From contig NZ_LDJX01000008.1 of assembly GCF_001306415.1 (NCBI RefSeq), positions 1 to 64,000 on the forward strand: DNA of 64,000 nucleotides. The letters are read 5' to 3'. Positions 1-6,057 of the stretch are shown here, piece by piece. Numbering within the stretch: position 1 is the first letter of the stretch; each line of letters opens with the position of its first letter. This stretch comes from Croceitalea dokdonensis DOKDO 023 (GTDB taxonomy: Bacteria; Bacteroidota; Bacteroidia; Flavobacteriales; Flavobacteriaceae). A program made the position numbers and the translations under genes. A model generated the notes under the pieces. That model did no database searches, was not told the DNA's origin, and saw nothing but the letters and a program-made list of their open reading frames with translations.

Positions 1-56
1 TCTTCATACAACAAATCTAAAAATTGGATTTGTTGCGTTAAGTTATTGAACTCGCA
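1..56 (-). mobile_element. End of a second IS30-family copy (truncated by window edge)
   Basis: Bases 1-56 are identical to 2265-2320, which is the transposase start codon region plus terminal inverted repeat of the complete element at 1166-2320. Identity stops exactly at 56/2320, so this is the end of another copy whose body lies left of the window. It has the same orientation as the complete copy. Confidence 0.85.
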
Positions 57-79
57 GATAGTTTTTGCATATTAATGCC

Positions 80-267
80 AACGGACTTGTGTATGAAACG
101 TAGCGTGCAAAAAGGCACTAACTTTTCGGATTAACACAGAGCCGAATTTTTATGTTTTGTTTTTAATTTTTTTATTCTAAAAGCCAAATTTAAAAATTTG
201 GTGGTCTTCGAAAATAAACACAAACCTCTCGGAAAGCCTTTATTAGCTATGTTTTATACACCGTGTT
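80..267 (-). repeat. attC-like intercassette site A
   Basis: A site of about 188 bp between a core AAC (80-82, followed by GG) and GTT (265-267). The outer arms form a large imperfect inverted repeat (GTGTATGAAACGTAGC near the left end against GCTATGTTTTATACAC near the right end). A nested hairpin lies around 182-205 (GCCAAATTT...AAATTTGGTGG). Read on the minus strand it directly follows the gene at 280-1152. It resembles sites C and D in length and internal hairpin. Confidence 0.6.
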
Positions 268-279
268 GTAAGCAGTTTT

Positions 280-1152
280 TTATTCACACATTGCATTTAA
301 ATAAAAACTCAAACTTTGTCCACCTGTTGTCCAAGTGTCCATAGCTTTTTCTCGGAAATAAGCTGTATTCAATGGTGAAGCAGCAGTTGAAATCGAAAAG
401 TACTTACTTTTTTCATCCTTTTTGACACTCTCTAACCATTGAATTGTTACCGCAACGTCTTCGATATCTTCTTTCAGATAGATTTCATAAGGTTCTAAAT
501 CCACTTCAAACCAACCTAAAAAATTATCTTTTACCTCAAACACAATGTTTTTTTCTATTAGCAATTCAGTCGGAAGTCCATCTTCTATTTTGTAAAAGTT
601 TACTCTAAATTTCAAGGAGGTAAAATCATTTGAAGTTATTTTAAAATTTAGGTCTTTAATATGGCAATTCCGTCTTATTTTGAGTTTCATACCTCTTTCC
701 TTGCTCAATCTGTCGTCAACATCTTCTTCATAATAGCTATAAAAATTCATATGAGTTAATCCAAGACCTTTAGAAGTCCGTCCGATTTTTTTGGATTTTA
801 GTTTGATTTTCTTTGAGCTTACAACAACCTCGTCCAATTCCGTGTTTTCTGGTTGAAGTAAAATGATATTGTTTTTATCGTTCAATTCTGAAATCAAATA
901 CCTTTCAGTTCTATAACCGATAAAGGAAAAAACTACTGTATCATTTTGTTTTACTTTCTCGTTTAAGGAAAGATAAAATAAGCCGTTTTTATTCGAAACT
1001 GTTCCAACTGTTTTATTAGCAATTCCTATGTTTACATAGGTAAGAGGTTCATTATCTTCGAAATGCCGAACCTCGCCTTTAATTTCTTTATTTTGGGAAT
1101 AACACACTGCGTTTACCGATAAAACACAAATGATTAATATCTTTAATTTCAT
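280..1152 (-). CDS. Secreted CarboxypepD_reg-like domain protein
   Basis: A 290-residue protein starting at the ATG at 1152, which gives a clean signal peptide (MKLKILIICVLSVNAVCYSQ). The frame is open further upstream, but that extension reads into the end of the IS element and is not real. Residues about 22-105 resemble the CarboxypepD_reg-like beta-sandwich of Bacteroidota outer-membrane and secreted proteins (GEVRHFEDNEPLTYVNIGI, then FSFIGY), followed by the typical LDEVVV stretch. The remaining 180 residues are beta-rich and unrecognised. It is the only gene of its cassette-like unit. The IS30 element is inserted 13 bp upstream of the ATG, so expression may be altered. Its function is unknown; a cell-envelope role is inferred. 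Confidence 0.75.
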   Translation of the reverse strand: MKLKILIICVLSVNAVCYSQNKEIKGEVRHFEDNEPLTYVNIGIANKTVGTVSNKNGLFYLSLNEKVKQNDTVVFSFIGYRTERYLISELNDKNNIILLQPENTELDEVVVSSKKIKLKSKKIGRTSKGLGLTHMNFYSYYEEDVDDRLSKERGMKLKIRRNCHIKDLNFKITSNDFTSLKFRVNFYKIEDGLPTELLIEKNIVFEVKDNFLGWFEVDLEPYEIYLKEDIEDVAVTIQWLESVKKDEKSKYFSISTAASPLNTAYFREKAMDTWTTGGQSLSFYLNAMCE

Positions 1153-1165
1153 TAATTGATTTAAG

Positions 1166-2320
1166 GGTGCATTCAAGGCCTTAACGCAACAAACGTTGCT
1201 AATTGATTATGGTTCAATTTAATTTTTTCTTTCCAAAGAGCCTAGTTTTTTTGAAGGCTTTTCGGAAAGAAAAAATTATGTGGTGTTTTGGGCAATGACC
1301 TCCAATGGTGTTCTGTACCCCAACACCTTTCTTGGCCTGTTGTTCAGTTTTTGTTCAATGGTTTTGAGCTGTTTTTCGTTCATGTTCCCAAAGTCGGTCT
1401 TCTTGGGCAGGAAACGTCTGATGAGCCCATTGGTGTTTTCGTTGGTGCCACGTTCCCAAGACGCGTAGGGATTGGCAAAATAGATGTCCATTTTGGTTGA
1501 TTCCGACAGCCATTTGTGGTCGGCCATTTCGGTACCGTTGTCGTAGGTCATTGTCTTTTTCAGTTGACTGTCAAAACGGTTCAGTTCTTTGGCAAAGGCT
1601 CTGGTCACGGATTTGGTCTTTCTGTTTTCAAGGCCGATGATAAGGGTATATCTGGACTTTCGCTCCACGATGGTTCCAATGGCGGATTTTTGGCCCTTGC
1701 CTATGACCAGGTCACCTTCCCAATGTCCGATTTCCTGTCTGTTTTCAATATGTTCGGGTCTTTGTGATATATTTATTTGGTCTTTGATCTTGGAACCTTT
1801 CTTACGCCTGGGTCTGGGTTTTCTACGCCTGGATTTTTGGTAGGGCAGCAGCTTTATGAGCTTTTTGTTAAGGCTGGCCTGTGGATGGGAATAGATGTGG
1901 GAGTAAATGGCCTCGTGGGATATGGTCATCACTGGGTCGTTGGGATAATCGATTTTGATTCTGCCTGAAATTTGCTCTGGTGACCAGTTTTTCAAAAGTG
2001 ATTTATAGACATAGAACCGCAGTAGGGAATGTGTCCCTATTTTATCTAAATTACGCTTGTTCAGGTAGTCGTCCTTGGCCAGCCAATGGGCAAGAGAAGC
2101 ATCATATTTATCGTTAGGGTCGGACACCCATTTGTTGACCTCCCTGGTGATGGTGGAACGTGAACGACTGAGCTTTTTTGCTATAAAGGATTTGGTCTTT
2201 TTCTCTTCCAAAAGTGTCTGGATAATGACACGCTCCTCAAGTGACAACCGTTTGTGCTTTTTTGTCTTCATACAACAAATCTAAAAATTGGATTTGTTGC
2301 GTTAAGTTATTGAACTCGCA
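1166..2320 (-). mobile_element. Complete IS30-family insertion sequence (about 1155 bp)
   Basis: The element carries one transposase gene and 28-bp imperfect terminal inverted repeats. The left end 1166-1193 and the reverse complement of the right end 2293-2320 match at 21 of 28 positions, including the 13-base block TTAACGCAACAAA. AAG flanks both ends (1163-1165 and 2321-2323), a plausible 3-bp target duplication, which is usual for IS30. It is inserted in the leader of the gene at 280-1152. Confidence 0.8.
1276..2271 (-). CDS. IS30-family transposase
   Basis: A 331-residue DDE transposase. The N-terminus holds a helix-turn-helix of the IS30 type (LSLEERVIIQTLLEEKKTKS, then IAKKLSRSRSTITREV). 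The catalytic core shows the expected acidic triad regions: GHWEGDLVIG (about residue 185), TYDNGTEMADH (about 243) and the glutamate of WERGTNENTNGLIRRFLPK (about 273-291). The length is normal for the family and the frame is intact, so the element may be active. It cuts and joins the ends at 1166 and 2320; a second copy at the window edge shows it has moved or duplicated locally. Confidence 0.95.
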   Translation of the reverse strand: MKTKKHKRLSLEERVIIQTLLEEKKTKSFIAKKLSRSRSTITREVNKWVSDPNDKYDASLAHWLAKDDYLNKRNLDKIGTHSLLRFYVYKSLLKNWSPEQISGRIKIDYPNDPVMTISHEAIYSHIYSHPQASLNKKLIKLLPYQKSRRRKPRPRRKKGSKIKDQINISQRPEHIENRQEIGHWEGDLVIGKGQKSAIGTIVERKSRYTLIIGLENRKTKSVTRAFAKELNRFDSQLKKTMTYDNGTEMADHKWLSESTKMDIYFANPYASWERGTNENTNGLIRRFLPKKTDFGNMNEKQLKTIEQKLNNRPRKVLGYRTPLEVIAQNTT

Positions 2321-2342
2321 AAGGTTTCTTTAAATTGCTTAC

Positions 2343-2467
2343 AACGGTCTCGTATAACCGTCAGTTACGGGTTAATATGCGTTATTTTTCGGTTTGGCAT
2401 AGGCTTTAGCAATTCCGAGTGGATTCGGACGTAGTCGAATCCGCCGTAATTGCGGTTATACATTGTT
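2343..2467 (-). repeat. attC-like intercassette site B
   Basis: A 125-bp site from AAC (2343-2345, in ACAACGGTCTCG) to GTT (2465-2467, in CATTGTTATG). The outer arms GTATAACCGTCAGTTACGG and CCGTAATTGCGGTTATAC form a long imperfect inverted repeat. A nested hairpin GGATTCG-GACGTAGT-CGAATCC lies near 2430. The stop codon of the gene at 2466-3038 falls on the site boundary. Confidence 0.6.
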
Positions 2468-3038
2468 ATGTAACGTTTTTTTTACGCGCTCTTTTCCTTT
2501 TCTCTCTTTTTTTCAGTCGTCTGTTTCTTTGGTACGTCCAAATTATTGCCTGAATTCGACCAAGGCTTATTGGAATAATTCCACTCGTTCCATTTTTCAA
2601 TTCTTTTGGAAGTTCCCAAATACTGTATTCGCTATCGAAATCCGCTGAACTATATCCGTTTTCCAGCAGATTGAATTTCAGCTTATTTTTCCTAAATCCA
2701 GATGATTTAAATTTTGAAATAATTTTTTGAAGTAAGTCAAAAACTTCTTTGTCACTTTCCCCAATCGTTTCAGCGTTATATTCCGCATAGTAATCGGGTT
2801 CCGCTTTCCAGAAAATCATACAGGCAGTTCCGCTATCACATTTCGGACTTTCAATTATCCAATTCAGCACATCAATTCCGTCATCCCAATTAAAATTTTC
2901 AGCGAGATAATATTGGTCAGACGAGTTCAGCTTTTTAAAAATTCCAAAGTTAGGTTTAAAGTCATAATCTTCATTCTCGAATGAGTATTCGATGAAGTTT
3001 TCTTTTATTAACCTTTCTTTTGATGGTGTAACTATCAT
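2466..3038 (-). CDS. DUF4274-like hypothetical protein
   Basis: A 190-residue cytosolic protein with no signal peptide or membrane segment. The central segment (residues about 45-80) carries a pattern I associate with the small DUF4274 domain: ENFNWDDG, WIIESPKCDSGTACMIFW. The family has no assigned reaction that I know of. The C-terminal 25 residues are very basic (RNRRLKKREKRKRARKK). The last codons (AAC GTT ACA TAA) lie inside the repeated core bordering site B. It is the single gene of its unit, with the ATG about 10 bp inside the matching upstream core. Confidence 0.6.
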   Translation of the reverse strand: MIVTPSKERLIKENFIEYSFENEDYDFKPNFGIFKKLNSSDQYYLAENFNWDDGIDVLNWIIESPKCDSGTACMIFWKAEPDYYAEYNAETIGESDKEVFDLLQKIISKFKSSGFRKNKLKFNLLENGYSSADFDSEYSIWELPKELKNGTSGIIPISLGRIQAIIWTYQRNRRLKKREKRKRARKKNVT

Positions 3039-3055
3039 TTTTCAAAATGTTACAT

Positions 3056-3243
3056 AACGGTTCGGCTAAGCGTAGTGCGGAGGCAGGGAAACTTTTCGTT
3101 TCCGTCTACGCACTAAGCTAAAGCTTTTGGTTTTGCTTTTTCTTTTTTTGTTCAAAGCTAAATCCCAAAGATTTAGCGACTTCATAAATATACACAGACC
3201 ATTCGATTTAGCTCTAAAGTCCGCATTACGTTTAGGCATTGTT
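3056..3243 (-). repeat. attC-like intercassette site C
   Basis: A 188-bp site from AAC (3056-3058, in CATAACGGTTCGGC) to GTT (3241-3243, in GCATTGTTACC). The outer arms GGCTAAGCGTAGTGCGGA and TCCGCATTACGTTTAGGC are nearly perfect inverted repeats. The nested hairpin GCTAAATCCCAAAGATTTAGC lies around 3158-3178. Length and layout match sites A and D. Confidence 0.65.
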
Positions 3244-3255
3244 ACCACATGTTTT

Positions 3256-3975
3256 TTATCGTTCTGTATAGTACTTTTTGTATCGCTCAATACTAATTAA
3301 GTCCGTCGAGTCCAATTTAATTTCGACAAGTTTTACTTCCAGTAAATCATTTTTGTCGGCTAGAACATATAGTAAAACGTTATCATTTTTCTCTTTGATA
3401 ATCACAGGTGTTGCACTTGCAAACAATAAAAAATCAAAATTGTCAATTTCCACAGTTTGCCAACCTCTAGTATACCAATTTCTATATGGGTGATCATTTC
3501 GCCTGTCATAAGTTAATTCAGGGTCAAAATAAGTTGTGTCAATTCCTTTTTTGGATTCCATTCGGAAAGCTTTGTTTGAGAAGTCAAAATTAAAATCCTT
3601 ATCGTTTTTTAGTGAATCTGGAACTTTTTTATAAATCCTTTGTTGTTCGCTGAAAAAAGTAAATGTCAAACTGTCCTTATTGATATTTACTTTCGGAATT
3701 GAAAAGTCCATCGAGTCCTTTGGCCACAATTTTAGGGATTTGCCGAAGAGGAAGTATTTCTGTTCAATAAGTCCACCATTTGCGTTGTGATTAAAGGATT
3801 GAAATTTTAGGTTTTTAATTCGTAGAACATCACGGCCGGGAAAATTATAGTCCCTGGACGAACTCGCGTCATAGTGATTTATCCAGATTCCCTCAATTCT
3901 TTTGTTTATGTAGAAAAAATAAACGATGCCGCATATTGTTAGAAACCCGAATATGATTAAGATTTTTTTCTTCAA
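3256..3975 (-). CDS. Membrane-anchored hypothetical protein
   Basis: A 239-residue protein of unknown function. One hydrophobic segment at residues 5-23 (ILIIFGFLTICGIVYFFYI) should anchor it in the inner membrane with the remainder outside the cytosol. The only usable start is a TTG at 3975, since no ATG lies near in frame; this is rare but gives the expected anchor. The body is beta-rich with many aromatic and charged residues and no motif I recognise. It is alone in its unit: the stop lies 6 bp from the 3' core (3241-3250) and the start lies 3 bp from the matching 5' core (3979-3988). Confidence 0.65.
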   Translation of the reverse strand: MKKKILIIFGFLTICGIVYFFYINKRIEGIWINHYDASSSRDYNFPGRDVLRIKNLKFQSFNHNANGGLIEQKYFLFGKSLKLWPKDSMDFSIPKVNINKDSLTFTFFSEQQRIYKKVPDSLKNDKDFNFDFSNKAFRMESKKGIDTTYFDPELTYDRRNDHPYRNWYTRGWQTVEIDNFDFLLFASATPVIIKEKNDNVLLYVLADKNDLLEVKLVEIKLDSTDLISIERYKKYYTER

Positions 3976-3985
3976 AATATGTGGT

Positions 3986-4177
3986 AACGGTCAGGGCTAT
4001 GGTAAGTAGGGCAGTAAGGAAACCTTTTTGTTTCCGTCCGCGCTCGTAGCCAAAGCTTTTTGTTTTGTAATTATTTTCATTTTTCAATTGCCAAATCCAA
4101 AAGATTTGGCGGACCTAGCAAACACGCCAAAGCTCTTATGTATAGAACTTAACGCCCTATTTGCTATAGGTATTGTT
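3986..4177 (-). repeat. attC-like intercassette site D
   Basis: A 192-bp site from AAC (3986-3988, in GGTAACGGTCAGGGC) to GTT (4175-4177, in GTATTGTTGGC). The outer arms GGGCTATGGTAAGTAGGGC and GCCCTATTTGCTATAGGT are imperfect inverted repeats. The nested hairpin GCCAAATCCAAAAGATTTGGC lies around 4090-4110. The end of the gene at 4157-4711 runs about 20 bases into this site. Confidence 0.65.
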
Positions 4178-4711
4178 GGCAACTGGCTTTTCCCTAGTTA
4201 CTAGTTTTTCTCCGTAATGTAAACTTTCGAAAAAACTTTTTTGTCGTTCAAAAATATACCCATTTGCAATAAATTCCATTGCGTGTTGTTTCGTGTCCAA
4301 CTTTAATTCCATTTGGTCAATTGAATATTCGCTAAGCCTGAATCTAAAATATCTTGCATAAAGTTTTGAAACACCGAGTTTTAATAAAATCCACATTGGG
4401 GATAAGAAAAATGGCTGGATATTTTCTTGTCCCCTAATTAATTCGATTCCATTTAATTCAGTTTTCGGAATAGGAATAGCGAATAGTCGGTTGGAAAGAT
4501 TTACACGCAGCAAAAGTCCGTCCGAGTATTTCTCAAAGTTGCATTTTGAGTCAACTTTTAAAGTATCAGTTTGGTTGCTTTTGTTGGTAAACGATTTTAA
4601 AAAGTACGAAGCACTACCAATTGCTTTTGGTTTTTTCGCGTCTATTTCTATCGGCTTACCTATCAAGGGTTTTATTGTATTCTCTTTGATGTTTTTCTCA
4701 GTTAAAATCAT
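4157..4711 (-). CDS. Hypothetical protein
   Basis: A 184-residue protein with no recognised family. There is no signal peptide. A short hydrophobic stretch around residues 100-115 (PFFLSPMWILLKLGVSKLY) could be a buried helix or a weak membrane contact. It begins 10 bp after the stop of the small membrane protein at 4722-4940, and both lie in one unit between sites D and E, so they are probably co-expressed. Its last eight codons (VANNTYSK) are contributed by the repeated core and the site arm, so the natural C-terminus may have been altered when the unit joined site D. Confidence 0.6.
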   Translation of the reverse strand: MILTEKNIKENTIKPLIGKPIEIDAKKPKAIGSASYFLKSFTNKSNQTDTLKVDSKCNFEKYSDGLLLRVNLSNRLFAIPIPKTELNGIELIRGQENIQPFFLSPMWILLKLGVSKLYARYFRFRLSEYSIDQMELKLDTKQHAMEFIANGYIFERQKSFFESLHYGEKLVTREKPVANNTYSK

Positions 4712-4721
4712 TTGTTGTCAT

Positions 4722-4940
4722 TCAAACGGTACTTAAAAAGTTAGAAAAATACCGATAAATTAATACAACACCAGCAACAAAAAATATGATTATTCCTGCT
4801 GATTTTTGAATACTAAAAGATTTTAGAATATAGTCATCTTTTTTTATTGATTTCCAATTAAGATATTCGCGATACCCCAATAATAAAGATATGGTTAGGC
4901 AAATAATACCACCTAACATTTCTAATTCTTTTGTATTCAT
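4722..4940 (-). CDS. Small two-helix membrane protein
   Basis: A 72-residue protein with two predicted membrane helices (residues about 7-22 and 48-65) joined by a basic loop (NWKSIKKDD), which suggests both ends face the same side. No family is recognised. The ATG at 4940 lies about 11 bp downstream of the unit's 5' core (4952-4960). The stop is 10 bp before the start of the 184-residue protein at 4711. Two small genes sharing one unit recalls toxin-antitoxin or immunity pairs, but nothing in either sequence identifies them as such. Confidence 0.55.
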   Translation of the reverse strand: MNTKELEMLGGIICLTISLLLGYREYLNWKSIKKDDYILKSFSIQKSAGIIIFFVAGVVLIYRYFSNFLSTV

Positions 4941-4957
4941 TTTTTTAGCTTGTTGCC

Positions 4958-5018
4958 AACGGTCTCGGCTAAACGGCGTAGCCAGCTTTTGCTGGCTATG
5001 AACGTTTTAGCCTTTGTT
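4958..5018 (-). repeat. attC-like intercassette site E (short form)
   Basis: A 61-bp site from AAC (4958-4960, in GCCAACGGTCTCGG) to GTT (5016-5018, in CCTTTGTTGGC). It is a compact hairpin: GGCTAAACGGCGTAGCCAGC pairs with GCTGGCTATGAACGTTTTAGCC around a TTTT loop, with a few extrahelical bases as in integron attC sites. Its length lies within the known attC range. The gene at 5007-5828 ends inside it. Confidence 0.65.
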
Positions 5019-5828
5019 GGCAGCAGTTTTTTTTCTTTTTACCTTCTTCCATTTAGTCTCCAATATTATCTTTTTTAGATACCTTATCAATGGTGCTGCA
5101 TTATCATGCATCATTCCAACCTTATAGTAGGAAAGTTTACTATTATGAAAGATTTTTAACCTTAATGGGTAACAATCTGAACAATAATTTTCGAGTTCAC
5201 ATACTGACATTGATGTTATTTGAGACTTAATTATTAGCCTTTTTAGCTCATCTAATTGGTTAAAACTAAGCTCACCAGAATAATATCGCTTCTTATTATT
5301 TTTATAGGATAAATCTTCCGCCATTTTCATCATTCCATTCCTATCTATTTGAATTTCATAGGGCAAATGAGACCTTCTATAAAAAATAGAGTCCAATTCA
5401 AAGTTACCAAATGGAATATAGTACTCGTTCCAAAGGTTAATGTCATTTAGACCAAATAATTTTTTCATATCTTTGGATATTGGTCTAATTCTCATCATTT
5501 GTTTATTAACGGTCAATACTTTAAAATTAAAAGCCCTTTTTGTTGAATTATTCTTTTTTGCTTTTTCATCATAATGGTATTCATGATTTTGGATTTTGAA
5601 AATTTTATCTTCATAAAAATGAACTCCTTTAAAGTGATTATTTTTATCCCCAATCACAGTTTCACCTTTAATATTTCTATCTGAGTCATGCTCGATTAAC
5701 TTTATAAATTTTCCACTATCAGTTTTCCAATAACCAAAAAAGTCTTTATAGCACTGTGTTTTTCCTTCTAATGAAAAACACAACAAAATTAACATCAAGA
5801 TTTTTATCTTTTTGGAGTCAGGGTTCAT
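5007..5828 (-). CDS. Secreted hypothetical protein
   Basis: A 273-residue protein with a signal peptide at residues about 6-25 (KIKILMLILLCFSLEGKTQC). The mature part starts CYKDFFGYWKTDSGKFIKLI, and the C-terminal half carries cysteines (CELENYCSDCYP, about residues 212-223) that could bind metal or form disulfides. The N-terminal block resembles small lipocalin-like 'extent of conversion' domains common in Bacteroidota, but I cannot assign a family. The last codons GCT GCC AAC AAA GGC TAA belong to the core and arm of site E. It is the rightmost unit of the array. Confidence 0.6.
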   Translation of the reverse strand: MNPDSKKIKILMLILLCFSLEGKTQCYKDFFGYWKTDSGKFIKLIEHDSDRNIKGETVIGDKNNHFKGVHFYEDKIFKIQNHEYHYDEKAKKNNSTKRAFNFKVLTVNKQMMRIRPISKDMKKLFGLNDINLWNEYYIPFGNFELDSIFYRRSHLPYEIQIDRNGMMKMAEDLSYKNNKKRYYSGELSFNQLDELKRLIIKSQITSMSVCELENYCSDCYPLRLKIFHNSKLSYYKVGMMHDNAAPLIRYLKKIILETKWKKVKRKKTAANKG

Positions 5829-5851
5829 TTTTTGTTTTTTTAATTGCTGCC

Positions 5852-5966
5852 AACAATTGTATAAACGTAGTTTATTACGTTTATATCTATTTTACCCCAA
5901 TCTACAATAATTTTTAGAGTTCATGGAAAGCAGTATAATAAACGTATATTATGCGTTTGTAAACGG
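5852..5966. repeat. Atypical right-end site F of the cassette-like region
   Basis: The core TGCTGCCAAC (5845-5854) upstream of the gene at 5007-5828 is followed by AATTGTATAAACG rather than the GGTC seen at the other unit starts. The stretch contains facing arms (AAACGTAGTTTATTACGTTTAT and ATAATAAACGTATATTATGCGTTT, both imperfect) and ends near GTAAACGG (5960-5966). It may be the array boundary or an inverted site. No gene is visible between 5829 and 6057. Confidence 0.4.
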
Positions 5967-6023
5967 ATAATGTAGGGCATTTCTCAATGGTTGTTTAAGC
6001 CCAATATCTTCCTGGGGGTACCA

Positions 6024-6052
6024 TTAAAAATCCCCAAGTTTACCTTGGGGAT
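6024..6052 (-). terminator. Rho-independent terminator
   Basis: A perfect 9-bp stem ATCCCCAAG (6030-6038) / CTTGGGGAT (6044-6052) with a 5-base loop is followed on the minus strand by TTTTTAA. It lies just downstream of the stop of the oxidoreductase at 6058-7413 and closes the leftward transcript. Confidence 0.85.
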
Positions 6053-6057
6053 GTCTA

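Noticed and set aside
1152-1176. Upstream extension of the CarboxypepD_reg-like gene
   Set aside because: The extra residues come from the IS30 terminal repeat; the ATG at 1152 gives a proper signal peptide.
3066-3290. 74-codon minus-strand ORF within site C
   Set aside because: It lies almost wholly inside the inverted-repeat site, is composed of low-complexity basic codons and overlaps the end of a better gene.
3893-4087. 64-codon minus-strand ORF across site D
   Set aside because: It overlaps the start of the anchored protein at 3256-3975 in another frame and is built from the site arm; no protein-like features.
4157-4940. Toxin-antitoxin pair
   Set aside because: Two small adjacent genes in one unit fit the layout, but neither protein shows a toxin or antitoxin motif and the 184-residue protein is large for such a role.
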